Assembly (NCBI GenBank): GCA_045650705.1
Contig: JAZRRK010000006.1
Coordinates: forward strand, 1 to 9,893
Direction of reading: 5' to 3'
Origin: UMGS1781 sp045650705
Lineage (GTDB): Bacteria > Bacillota > Clostridia > TANB77 > CAG-508
DNA length: 9,893 nt
Shown here: positions 1-7,029 of the stretch, piece after piece
How positions within the stretch are numbered: position 1 is the first letter of the stretch
How the letters are laid out: each line of letters starts with the position of its first letter
Notes under the pieces: generated by a model
Database searches by the model: none
The model's input: the letters and a program-made list of their open reading frames with translations, nothing else
What the model was told of the DNA's origin: nothing
Program-made: the position numbers and the translations under genes

Positions 1-3000
1 TTTTATATCTTTTTCAAGTATAGAAATACACCATTTCAATAGAGTCTCTTCTGTTGCATATATTCCATATGTAGTACAAAAATATATTAATAAGTTAATC
101 TGATAATTTATCAATATTTTTCCTTTTAATAGTCTAATTAACAATAATCTATATATAATCTCAAAAGTCATATTCTTTTCTCGCTCTTTTTTTGACATAA
201 GGAATTGAATAAATTCTTTTGTTATATTTTTCTCTTCTTTTATTATTCGCACTACATCTATATATTCATCTCTTATCTGCTGGCTGAGTTCTTGAAACTC
301 TTTCATTTGCACGATATTTTCAACTTGTATATCTTTATCAATTAATAAAAATATTATATTAAAAATAAATACTTCTGATATATCCTTTAATGTTGCTTTT
401 TTATTAGTTAAATAAATACTTTCTATTTTTTCTGTAAATTCTAACGGATTATCTCCTATACTATTGGGTAATATTTCTCTTGTGTTGTTTTTGAAAACAT
501 TCATAATTTTTAATAGTTGTATTGATTTTTGTATATGATTACTTTCTATCAAAAATATTCTAATTTCATTTGGAAAGAGCACAGTTACTCCCATACCGTT
601 TTTCTCTAAATCATTATATATATGCAAATAAAAGTTTATCATCTCTTGCTTTTTTCTATAAAATGCTAATAATTTTAATATATGCATATATATAGCTTTT
701 ATTTTTTTATCCGTATGTATGTCATTATCCATATTATTTGAATGTATTGTTATTCTTGTATAAGGTTTGCCATATTCTTTATTAACCTCATCTAATTTAA
801 CATTATCAATTATATATGCAGTAAAATAACCAATTATATGCGTATAAAAAGCTACTAATCCTCGTTTTTCAGAATTTTGCAATATTAATTTTGTACACTC
901 TAAACATGTTATGATATTCTCTTCAATTTTATTTAAGTAAAAACATCTAATTAAATATTCCATATAAAATCTCATCTTATTATCTACATCAAGCATAGGA
1001 ATATATTTTAAAGTCTCTTTTGCATACTCATATGATTTTTCTATGTCTATTTTACTATATATTTCACTTAATTCTAATAATACCCATATTTTTTCACTTA
1101 ATTCTCCATCAAATTTATCAAAATTCAAAGCCTTCTCCAACCATATTTTAGCCTGTTCATATCTTTTCCAATAATAATATTGATGTCCAATCATACTCAT
1201 AATAATGAATTTTGATTTATTATCTTCTACGTTTGCGACTTCAGCTATACCATAATCAAACCCTTCATAATCTTTTAAATACTCACATTTAAAAATTACT
1301 ATATTCCTTATGGAAATTGCTGTTATAAAATTATCACCTACTTTTTTCCCAAACTCAACTAGCTGTTGATTAATAGGAATAAGATTTTTTATCTTTTCAA
1401 TGTCTTCTGGAATATTACTTTTCAAATTAACCCATGTTTTATCAATATAAAAACTATACATTTCCTCAAAATTGAAAAATCCACATAGTATATTTCTAAA
1501 TTTTAAATATTGATCCTTCTCTAAAACAGATAACACATCTACCCATGATTTTAAAAGTTCAACTTCTCCTTCTTTTGGTATCGTCGCCCAAAGTAGTGAT
1601 TCTACCCCTAAGCTAGCAATTGGATATTTGTCTTCTGGTAATTGCTTTTGTATAGATTTTAATATTTCTGGATTTTTATTCTCACAAAGAAGAGCCATTT
1701 TTAATAATTCATTAAACTTATACGAATTTTCATTTATAAATAATATTGCAACTCCAGCAATTAAAAAATCTTCATACTTTTCTTCTTTTATCAATTTTAT
1801 TGTTAAGTTTAAAGTATCGTTATAATCTATTCCAAATTTCAAATAATATCTCAATTGAGCTACCCTAATTTGTAATTTTAAGGTTGAATCCATATTAGGG
1901 AGATCAAGATCTTTCCAAATTGATTTTATACCCCATTCGTCTTTAATATCTTTTTCATACATTTGATTTATTGTTTGAAGATATAATTTACCAGCTTCAT
2001 TATATTCTTTTGCTTGATTAAAGAATCCTATGCACTTTATAATTTCAAACGGGCTTATTGCTTTATTATCGAGAATGTTATATGCCATTACTTTATTAAT
2101 ATTGATGAAAGTTTTACTATTTATATTTTCTCTAGATATTTGAGCTATTAAAGGATTTGTTCTATACATATTTTTCTCATTATCATATTCTACAAAACTT
2201 CCTTCGATTTCCCTAAGTATTTCAATAGGATTACTAATTTGTGGTTCAACTTCACTTATCTTTTTTACTTCATCTATTTTTAAATCATAATTTATGCAGC
2301 CCATTCTATATAGCAATTCCTTCTGATTATCTTGAGTTACTCTATCTAGTAAAGCATCCTGTATTGTACCTTTTATCTTCCAGACGTATTTTCCATCTAT
2401 TATTCCTATTAAACCATTTTTAAAGATATCCCAATTTTCCTTTTGCAAGTATTTAATAATTTGTTTAACAACAAAAAGTTTGCAATTTCCTGTTATTTCA
2501 ATAAACTCAACTATCTTATCTTGATACATATAACTAGGTGCATCATATAATTTTAATAAATCGATTACATCATTTTTTTCTATTTCATCTACATTTAAAT
2601 ATGAAATATTTTGTATATTATCTTCGATAATATTTTCTTGACTTGTTAATGATGTAAAAATAACTTTAATATTTCTAGTATTTGCTTCTTTTAACAATCT
2701 TTCTAACAAAGCTTCAGTTTTGGAATTTTTATTTATTCTAGGATAATTATCTATAGCTATAATTAAATTTGTTTCACTTTCAAGCTCTAACATTATCTGT
2801 AAAATTATAAACAATGTTTTTTCAATTTGCATTATATCTTTATCTCTTAAGTCAATATATTTTATATTATCCCTGTATTGTGATGCTAATAATTTTATTA
2901 ATGTAGTTTTACCCGAAAATATCTCTCCAAATATATTTATATGATTTCCATTATCTAGTTCACTTTTTAATTTATTTATAATCTGCTCTCTTTGTATTAA

Positions 3001-3951
3001 CTTTTGAGTTGCAGAACTTATTGGAACTAATGAAACTTCATAATTTTCCAATATATCAATACTACTGAAAGTATTCATAACAGGAAATTTATACATTTTT
3101 CCTAAAATATTTATTGGATTTTCTTCAAGAATTTCATCAAATACTTTCTCTTTACTAAAAATATATTCACAATATGAAACTGCATTGTTTATAGCCATCT
3201 TTTGATTTTCTTCTTTGTTTTTTACCTTATTTCCATCTCCCCAATCAGATATTCCCTTTATTACAATCCATTCATGTATGTTATTATTTGAACATGCTGC
3301 AACTAAACCTGTGGCTTCCATCTCTCCACCTATAATATATGTTGTATCCCCCAATTCAAGTAATTTATTTTTTTCAGTTATAGAGTCTATTATTTTTTCT
3401 CCACTTGCTATAGTTCCAAAATGTATTTTAGGTCTTAAACTGTTACTATTTTCCCATACACAGTCATCTTCAAATTTTTTTATTAGTATTTTTCCTGCAT
3501 TTGAGTATGGATTACTTAAATGTTTATAATTTAGTGTTCCATCTTTTCTCTCTTTTATTTTATATTTTTCATACATATAGATATCTTTTGAAATTAAAAT
3601 ATCTCCAATTTTTTGATTACAATCCGCACCTCTTCCAAATGCAATTCCTATCATTACTACCATCTGTATCTTCCAAATATTTAAAGCTTTATCTATTGTT
3701 AAAGTGCTTGCTCCTTCTCCTAAAGATCCAATCTTTGTTTGAACATGAATGACATCATAATTTCCAAATTTTCCAATGTAAAACTCGTAATTATCTATAT
3801 TATATTGAAGTATTTCTGTTTGTCCATTTAATGGCTTAAGTACTTCATTAACTTTATTTTTTTCAATTTCTGCAGATGTAACTAATAATATTTTTATATG
3901 ATTTTCAATAATCTTTTTAAAGTAATTATCTATAGCTTTTATAGTAAGCAC
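1..3951 (-). CDS. PNP nucleosidase - STAND NTPase - TPR-like fusion, NLR-like defence protein (3' end beyond window)
   Basis: The frame is open from 3957 to base 1, so at least 1,317 codons are present and the C-terminus is missing. Counting from GTG 3951, residues ~19-265 look like a PNP/MTA-SAH nucleosidase fold: first strand IKILLVTSAEIE, a GIAFG loop near 102, QKIGDILIS, the active-site MEATGLVAAC (M211, E212), and ISDWGD with the expected catalytic Asp at 236. Residues ~310-560 carry a P-loop NTPase, with Walker A GEIFSGKT at 342-349 and Walker B LIIAID ending at D401; the usual STAND 'TSR' is TSL. From ~640 the chain is helical with TPR-like units (~642, ~922-947). Effector, switch and repeat sensor in this order are known from bacterial NLR-like (Avs/bNACHT-type) anti-phage proteins. 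PNP effectors of systems such as Detocs cleave ATP. Infection-triggered nucleotide cleavage is therefore inferred, not shown. An integrase gene lies divergently upstream. Confidence 0.88.
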   Translation of the reverse strand, partial: MLTIKAIDNYFKKIIENHIKILLVTSAEIEKNKVNEVLKPLNGQTEILQYNIDNYEFYIGKFGNYDVIHVQTKIGSLGEGASTLTIDKALNIWKIQMVVMIGIAFGRGADCNQKIGDILISKDIYMYEKYKIKERKDGTLNYKHLSNPYSNAGKILIKKFEDDCVWENSNSLRPKIHFGTIASGEKIIDSITEKNKLLELGDTTYIIGGEMEATGLVAACSNNNIHEWIVIKGISDWGDGNKVKNKEENQKMAINNAVSYCEYIFSKEKVFDEILEENPINILGKMYKFPVMNTFSSIDILENYEVSLVPISSATQKLIQREQIINKLKSELDNGNHINIFGEIFSGKTTLIKLLASQYRDNIKYIDLRDKDIMQIEKTLFIILQIMLELESETNLIIAIDNYPRINKNSKTEALLERLLKEANTRNIKVIFTSLTSQENIIEDNIQNISYLNVDEIEKNDVIDLLKLYDAPSYMYQDKIVEFIEITGNCKLFVVKQIIKYLQKENWDIFKNGLIGIIDGKYVWKIKGTIQDALLDRVTQDNQKELLYRMGCINYDLKIDEVKKISEVEPQISNPIEILREIEGSFVEYDNEKNMYRTNPLIAQISRENINSKTFININKVMAYNILDNKAISPFEIIKCIGFFNQAKEYNEAGKLYLQTINQMYEKDIKDEWGIKSIWKDLDLPNMDSTLKLQIRVAQLRYYLKFGIDYNDTLNLTIKLIKEEKYEDFLIAGVAILFINENSYKFNELLKMALLCENKNPEILKSIQKQLPEDKYPIASLGVESLLWATIPKEGEVELLKSWVDVLSVLEKDQYLKFRNILCGFFNFEEMYSFYIDKTWVNLKSNIPEDIEKIKNLIPINQQLVEFGKKVGDNFITAISIRNIVIFKCEYLKDYEGFDYGIAEVANVEDNKSKFIIMSMIGHQYYYWKRYEQAKIWLEKALNFDKFDGELSEKIWVLLELSEIYSKIDIEKSYEYAKETLKYIPMLDVDNKMRFYMEYLIRCFYLNKIEENIITCLECTKLILQNSEKRGLVAFYTHIIGYFTAYIIDNVKLDEVNKEYGKPYTRITIHSNNMDNDIHTDKKIKAIYMHILKLLAFYRKKQEMINFYLHIYNDLEKNGMGVTVLFPNEIRIFLIESNHIQKSIQLLKIMNVFKNNTREILPNSIGDNPLEFTEKIESIYLTNKKATLKDISEVFIFNIIFLLIDKDIQVENIVQMKEFQELSQQIRDEYIDVVRIIKEEKNITKEFIQFLMSKKEREKNMTFEIIYRLLLIRLLKGKILINYQINLLIYFCTTYGIYATEETLLKWCISILEKDIK

Positions 3952-3956
3952 CTCCT
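3942..3956 (-). promoter_or_regulatory. Shine-Dalgarno and ambiguous start of the PNP-STAND gene
   Basis: A perfect AGGAGG lies at 3956-3951 on the minus strand. Eight bases later, at 3942-3940, the in-frame codon is ATA. The only canonical in-frame initiator before the PNP domain is GTG at 3951-3949, which overlaps the last G of the Shine-Dalgarno sequence and so has no spacing. An in-frame TAG at 3960-3958 rules out a longer start. The next ATG is about 95 codons in, inside the PNP fold. Spacing favours ATA (AUA) initiation; start-codon rules favour GTG. Confidence 0.6.
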
Positions 3957-3965
3957 ATTTGTTAA

Positions 3966-3974
3966 ATTATATCA
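3966..3974 (-). promoter_or_regulatory. Extended -10 promoter of the PNP-STAND gene
   Basis: The minus strand reads TGATATAAT at 3974-3966, a perfect TGnTATAAT extended -10. No good -35 is seen at 17 bp (TAGAAT at 3994-3989), which an extended -10 can tolerate. Transcription would begin around 3959, leaving a leader of under 20 bases that is almost entirely the Shine-Dalgarno sequence. Confidence 0.6.
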
Positions 3975-4106
3975 TTTTTTTATTACTTATTCTACATTAT
4001 TCGCATATTTATATTACATTTCATCTAGTATTTTTATGTTTTATATATATTCTTTTATGAATTTTAGTGTAATCTTTGAAACATGCATAAAATAGCCAAA
4101 AACAGC

Positions 4107-4135
4107 TGGTAATTTTTCAAAAAATAATATATAAT
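4107..4135 (+). promoter_or_regulatory. Possible integrase promoter
   Basis: TATAAT at 4130-4135 is preceded 17 bp upstream by TGGTAA (4107-4112), a weak -35 match. It lies about 60 bases before the integrase start in the divergent intergenic region 3952-4194. No excisionase-like small gene is seen between the two divergent genes. Confidence 0.35.
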
Positions 4136-4147
4136 ACCATAAAATAC

Positions 4148-4208
4148 ATACTCCTCCCACCCATAGGCATACTTGAAAGGAGGTGAAATAAGTAATGGCT
4201 GGGAGTAT
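4148..4208 (+). promoter_or_regulatory. Possible pairing that masks the integrase ribosome binding site
   Basis: The pyrimidine tract at 4151-4158 contains CCTCC (4153-4157), complementary to GGAGG (4179-4183) of the integrase Shine-Dalgarno. The overlapping ATACTCC (4148-4154) is complementary to GGAGTAT (4202-4208) just inside the coding region. The two pairings exclude each other and both would enclose or cover the start region. The stems are short (5 and 7 bp), so this is only a possible translational control element. Confidence 0.25.
4177..4186 (+). promoter_or_regulatory. Strong ribosome binding site of the integrase gene
   Basis: AAGGAGGTGA matches the 16S anti-Shine-Dalgarno over ten bases and lies 8 bases before ATG 4195, which fixes the integrase start. 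Confidence 0.85.
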
Positions 4209-5388
4209 AGAAAAAAGAGGAAAAAATAGTTACAGGCTAACAGTATCTGAAGGCTTTGACCTAAACGGAAAGCCAATTATACACAGAAAAACTGTACATG
4301 GAACTAAAAAAGATGCTCAAGTTGAACTAGCAAAATTTGTTACTGAAGTACAAAATGGTTTAGTCATAGATGGAAAATCTCTTAAATTTTTTGAATTTAC
4401 TGAAATATGGAAAAGAGATTATGGTTCAAAAGAACTTGCACCAACAACCTATAAAAGATATTGTAGAATGTTAGAAACAAGACTTTTGCCATACTTCGGA
4501 CATTTCTATATCAATAAGATTAAACCAACTGACATTATGAAATTTTATGATCTACTTGAAAAAGACACACAATTAGTTAGAAAAAAATGTAACAATGGTT
4601 CGAAAACTTTAAAACCTTTATCTGGTAAAACAATTTTAGAACATCATAGGTTACTTCGAGCAATGCTTCATAGAGCAGTATATTGGCAATTAATAGTAAC
4701 AAATCCTGCTGAACGTGTTCAACCACCTAAAGCTAAAAAGCCAAAAAGAAAATCTTATGATGATGAGCAAACTAAAATATTGCTAGAAAACTTAGAGCAG
4801 CTATCTATCGAAGATACTAAATACAAAGTTGCAATTATTCTTACAGTATTTACTGGTGTTCGTTTAGGTGAGTTAATGGGATTAGAATGGCAAGATGTAG
4901 ATTTCAGAAATGGAATCATTAGTATTAATCGTTCTAGTCAATATCTATCAGATATGGGAGTTTTCACAAAGGTTCCAAAAACAGAAAGTTCCATTAGAGA
5001 AATTGCAATACCAGAATTTATCATTTCTTTACTTCAGGAATATAAATTATGGTATGAAGAACAAAAATCGATTTACGGCGAATTATGGACTAATTCTGAT
5101 AGGTTATTTGTACAAGCAGATGGCAAACCAATGCATCCTTCTACAATTAGCAAATGGTTTGTAAAATATGTTAGTCAAATAGGGTTACCTGTAATTAATT
5201 TTCACGGATTAAGACATACAAATGCAAGTTTACTAGTTGCACAAAATATTGATATAGCAATAGTTTCTGCGAGACTTGGTCATGCACAAATAAGTACTAC
5301 ACTTAATTTTTATGTGCATCCACTACTTTCTCATAACAGAAAAGCTGGATATGCACTAGAAAACTTATTATTACCAACAAGGTCTTAA
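4195..5388 (+). CDS. int: Site-specific tyrosine recombinase (phage/ICE-type integrase)
   Basis: This 397-residue protein has the usual length and layout of Firmicutes phage and ICE integrases. Residues ~1-55 (starting MAGSIEKRGKNSYRL) form an arm-site DNA-binding domain. Residues ~60-170 are the helical core-binding domain. The catalytic domain spans ~185-385 and has the full active site: R223 in TGVRLGE, K262 in PKTESS, H337 and R340 in HGLRH, H363 in LGHA, and the nucleophile Y373 in LNFYVHP. It should cut and rejoin DNA at an attachment core through a 3'-phosphotyrosine link. The gene points at the initiator-tRNA remnant about 280 bp downstream, the likely attachment core. No excisionase gene is visible beside it. 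Its codons look less AT-extreme than those of its neighbours. The start is fixed by the strong upstream ribosome binding site. The enzyme appears intact. Confidence 0.97.
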   Translation: MAGSIEKRGKNSYRLTVSEGFDLNGKPIIHRKTVHGTKKDAQVELAKFVTEVQNGLVIDGKSLKFFEFTEIWKRDYGSKELAPTTYKRYCRMLETRLLPYFGHFYINKIKPTDIMKFYDLLEKDTQLVRKKCNNGSKTLKPLSGKTILEHHRLLRAMLHRAVYWQLIVTNPAERVQPPKAKKPKRKSYDDEQTKILLENLEQLSIEDTKYKVAIILTVFTGVRLGELMGLEWQDVDFRNGIISINRSSQYLSDMGVFTKVPKTESSIREIAIPEFIISLLQEYKLWYEEQKSIYGELWTNSDRLFVQADGKPMHPSTISKWFVKYVSQIGLPVINFHGLRHTNASLLVAQNIDIAIVSARLGHAQISTTLNFYVHPLLSHNRKAGYALENLLLPTRS

Positions 5389-5403
5389 TTCAAACTTTTT
5401 TCT

Positions 5404-5429
5404 AATTTTCACAAATTACAAATTTTCAC
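5404..5429 (+). repeat. Direct repeat AATTTTCAC x2
   Basis: AATTTTCAC occurs at 5404-5412 and 5421-5429 with a 17-bp period, directly after the integrase stop codon. Short direct repeats here could be integrase arm-type sites, but the sequence is AT-rich and chance is possible. Confidence 0.4.
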
Positions 5430-5439
5430 GATAAAAAAT

Positions 5440-5482
5440 AAAAGGCAACTAAATATAAAATTTAGATTTCCCATTGCCTTTT
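5440..5482. terminator. Hairpin terminator after the integrase gene, possibly bidirectional
   Basis: AAAAGGCAA (5440-5448) pairs with TTGCCTTTT (5474-5482) over nine bases. A second stem, CTAAAT (5449-5454) with ATTTAG (5460-5465), stacks on it. On the plus strand only four T follow inside the stem end. On the minus strand the stem is followed by a longer T-rich run, so termination may be stronger in that direction. Confidence 0.6.
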
Positions 5483-5550
5483 ATAATATATAAAAAAAGT
5501 ATAAAATTTTAATGATTTTTTATTAGAATTTAAGTACTTTGAGGCATTTA

Positions 5551-5571
5551 TTTTACCCAATTTTTACCCAA
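5551..5571 (+). repeat. Tandem TTTTACCCAA repeats, candidate integrase arm sites
   Basis: TTTTACCCAA occurs at 5551-5560 and again at 5562-5571, one helical turn (11 bp) apart, about 100 bp from the tRNA-derived core and on the integrase side. Closely phased direct repeats beside a core are what arm-type sites of tyrosine integrases look like. The role is inferred. Confidence 0.5.
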
Positions 5572-5579
5572 ATCAACAT

Positions 5580-5604
5580 AATAGTGCTTAAAAATAGCAT
5601 TATT
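5580..5604. repeat. Inverted repeat in the attachment region
   Basis: AATAGTGCT (5580-5588) pairs with AGCATTATT (5596-5604) over nine bases including one G-T pair, with a 7-base loop. No T-run follows on either strand, so it is not an obvious terminator. It could be a protein-binding site. Confidence 0.4.
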
Positions 5605-5629
5605 GCAACTAAATTTTAGGCATAAAAAA

Positions 5630-5658
5630 ATTACTAAAACCGTTATGGTTCTAGTAAT
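5630..5658 (-). terminator. Terminator downstream of the tRNA remnant
   Basis: On the minus strand ATTACTA and AACC pair with GGTT and TAGTAAT around a 5-base loop with one mismatch, and the stem runs into seven T (5630-5624). It starts 9 bases beyond the CCA end of the tRNA remnant and reads in the tRNA direction, as a tRNA's own terminator would. Confidence 0.7.
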
Positions 5659-5666
5659 CTAAATTT

Positions 5667-5711
5667 TGGTTGCGGGGGAAGGACTCGAACCTTCGACCTT
5701 CGGGTTATGAG
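5667..5711 (-). pseudogene. 3' part of an initiator tRNA-fMet (CAU) gene, integration remnant
   Basis: On the minus strand the 45 bases read as consecutive tRNA parts: anticodon loop CTCATAA, stem CCCGA, variable loop AGGTC, T-stem GAAGG, T-loop TTCGAGT, T-stem CCTTC, acceptor strand CCCCGCA, then ACCA. The CCC after the anticodon loop (half of the three G-C pairs of initiator tRNAs) and A at position 72 identify tRNA-fMet rather than elongator Met. The 5' half is absent: bases before the loop read CAC instead of GGG, and no TGCGGGG or CGCGGGG strand lies beyond, so no tRNA can be made from here. A 3' tRNA half with CCA is the classic product of integration into a tRNA gene. Confidence 0.9.
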
Positions 5712-5719
5712 GTGTAACC
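5700..5719. other. Probable recombination core (attachment site) centred on the anticodon loop
   Basis: Similarity to the initiator tRNA stops exactly at the 5' edge of the 7-base anticodon loop (5705-5711). tRNA-targeting tyrosine integrases often use the anticodon stem as inverted core sites around a 7-bp overlap, and this boundary fits strand exchange there. The junction also shows GGTTA (5703-5707) and TAACC (5715-5719) as inverted arms 7 bp apart. Which of these arms the enzyme uses cannot be decided here. Confidence 0.6.
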
Positions 5720-5751
5720 TATAAATCTCATTGTTTCCATAGAATTTTAAA

Positions 5752-5785
5752 AAGTGCTATTCTGTAAGGTTTCAGAACAACACTT
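5752..5785. terminator. Hairpin terminator at the end of the right-hand minus-strand operon
   Basis: AAGTG (5752-5756) pairs with CACTT (5781-5785), and TTCTG (5760-5764) with CAGAA (5773-5777), separated by a symmetric 3x3 internal loop, with an 8-base apical loop. On the minus strand it is followed by TTT and AT-rich sequence; on the plus strand by a seven-T run. It lies about 65 bases past the stop of the GNAT-like gene and may serve both directions. Confidence 0.6.
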
Positions 5786-5828
5786 ATTTTTTTATTTCTC
5801 TTTATTCCCATTGTTTTTTGTTGTGGTT

Positions 5829-5849
5829 GTGGTCAAAAAAGTGGTCAAA
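5829..5849 (+). repeat. Tandem GTGGTCAAA repeats, candidate arm sites of a second integrase
   Basis: GTGGTCAAA occurs at 5829-5837 and 5841-5849 (12-bp period), with a partial copy GTGGTT at 5823-5828. The repeats lie about 120 bp from the tRNA-derived core on the side away from the integrase and abut the stop codon of the next gene. Their sequence differs from the repeats on the integrase side. The arm-site role is inferred. Confidence 0.45.
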
Positions 5850-6512
5850 TTATATATATCTTTCTTTAGTCCTTTTAATCATATAATTTGAATCTTCTAA
5901 CTTTTCAAACCCAAGTTTTTCATATAGTTTAATTAACCTTTTTTTATCATTCTCGTTTATTTTTTCATCTCTTACTTCTTGTAATAATCCATCCTCTCCA
6001 ATTTCTTGTGGTGCTGGTAATAATATTAATACATTAGGACTTAAATTAACTGAATATTCTAATATCTCATTTAAAGAATTTATTACATAACTGGCTATTC
6101 TTAAACCTCTAAACTTTTCATTAATATATATTCTATCTATATACATTAGATTTTCATCAAATTCGCAAATTTCATCTCTTATGCATTCTTCTTCATCAAC
6201 TATAGCAGATGCCATATGTTCTAAATCTGTACCAATAGAATCGCATAAATCATAAAAACTAATATCATCCATTACTATTTCTGATTCAAAAAAATTCCCC
6301 GTTAGTTTTCCAATTTTTTCTTTCTTTTGAGTATCTAAATTAGTCGCGTAAATATCTACAAAAACGTTAATTACATACTTTTCTTCAACGTCTTGGTCTT
6401 CTTTCCAATTATTAATTTCTGCATCTATATATTCTAATTCTCCTCTAGTACCTGATACACTCAAAGAAATAGAATCATATCCTAATCTATTTAATCCTTC
6501 TAAATCTATCAT
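5850..6512 (-). CDS. GNAT-like acetyltransferase-fold protein
   Basis: The protein has 220 residues. The second half resembles the GNAT N-acetyltransferase core: YIDRIYINEKFRGLRIA at ~124-140 matches the strand 4 to helix 3 acetyl-CoA loop, and LYEKLGFEKL at ~196-205 matches the C-terminal 'Y.k.GF' motif. The pyrophosphate-binding pattern Q/R-x-x-G-x-G/A is degenerate: R135-G-L-R-I-A140 has Arg where the central Gly is expected. Cofactor binding is therefore uncertain. The first ~120 residues are acidic and unassigned. It is the last gene of the leftward operon, 22 bases after the preceding gene, with AGAGGG 6 bases before its ATG. The substrate is unknown; it could modify a protein, tRNA or small molecule, or be a non-catalytic relative. 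Confidence 0.75.
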   Translation of the reverse strand: MIDLEGLNRLGYDSISLSVSGTRGELEYIDAEINNWKEDQDVEEKYVINVFVDIYATNLDTQKKEKIGKLTGNFFESEIVMDDISFYDLCDSIGTDLEHMASAIVDEEECIRDEICEFDENLMYIDRIYINEKFRGLRIASYVINSLNEILEYSVNLSPNVLILLPAPQEIGEDGLLQEVRDEKINENDKKRLIKLYEKLGFEKLEDSNYMIKRTKERYI

Positions 6513-6534
6513 ATATTTCCCTCTTTTAAAACTT

Positions 6535-7029
6535 TTAATTATCTTCTCTGTTATTTATAAATACATACAAATCTAATTCAAGTTTTTCTTCTTTTAAAAT
6601 ATTACATATTTCAAAAAACAACTTTAAAACTATTCTCTCTTGTCTTAAATTTTCTCCATACCTTTCTAAATATTCGTTTCTTATTTTATTTCCATCATCA
6701 ATTGAATCCTGAATATTTAACGCACATATCTTCTTTATTGTTTTTTCATTAGCAAATAAAAATTGATTTGCATTTCCATCTAAAGAACCATTATCGAGTT
6801 TATCATTAATTCTAAATATTTCACTATTAATTTTAATAGCTTCCTTTATTTTTTCTATACTATCTTTGCTTATTTGATATTCTTTAATGTCTAGCGTATT
6901 ATCATCAAAATCAAATTCCCTGTAAATAATTGCTCCTTCTTTTTTTATACTTATTTCAAACCCATCAGTGTTTCCACCTAAAAAATTACAACAAGCACTT
7001 TTTTTATATTCAAATATTACATCTGACAT
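6535..7029 (-). CDS. Hypothetical protein, 164 residues
   Basis: I do not recognise this family. The start chosen is ATG 7029 (MSDVIFEYKK), because GGAGG at 7043-7039 sits 9 bases before it; a TTG 11 codons upstream at 7062 lies before that site and has none of its own. The N-terminal half looks beta-rich (EFDFDD region), followed by a conserved-looking LDNGSLDGNANQFLF stretch, then charged helices to the end. No signal peptide or membrane segment is seen, so it is probably cytosolic. It lies between two cotranscribed genes, 35 bases after one and 22 bases before the other. A binding or immunity-type role is possible but unsupported. Confidence 0.8.
   Translation of the reverse strand: MSDVIFEYKKSACCNFLGGNTDGFEISIKKEGAIIYREFDFDDNTLDIKEYQISKDSIEKIKEAIKINSEIFRINDKLDNGSLDGNANQFLFANEKTIKKICALNIQDSIDDGNKIRNEYLERYGENLRQERIVLKLFFEICNILKEEKLELDLYVFINNREDN

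Noticed and set aside
1628..3752. Several plus-strand ORFs of 60-104 codons (1628-1825, 2241-2423, 3215-3529, 3501-3752)
   Set aside because: All lie antisense inside the continuous PNP-STAND reading frame, lack ribosome binding sites and encode AT-driven Phe/Leu/Ser-rich strings.
3898..4276. Short ORFs over the divergent intergenic region (3898-4095 plus, 4064-4276 minus)
   Set aside because: They overlap the starts of the two real genes, have no ribosome binding site and no recognisable protein features; neither looks like an excisionase.
4910..5164. 84-codon plus-strand ORF inside the integrase
   Set aside because: Out-of-frame shadow within the well-supported integrase catalytic domain.
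5660..5745. A complete tRNA-Met gene
   Set aside because: Only the 3' 45 bases match; the sequence beyond the anticodon loop gives no anticodon 5' stem, D-arm or 5' acceptor strand.
5404..5849. CRISPR array
   Set aside because: The repeats are 9-10 bases, in pairs only, with 1-8 base gaps; this fits protein-binding sites, not a CRISPR.
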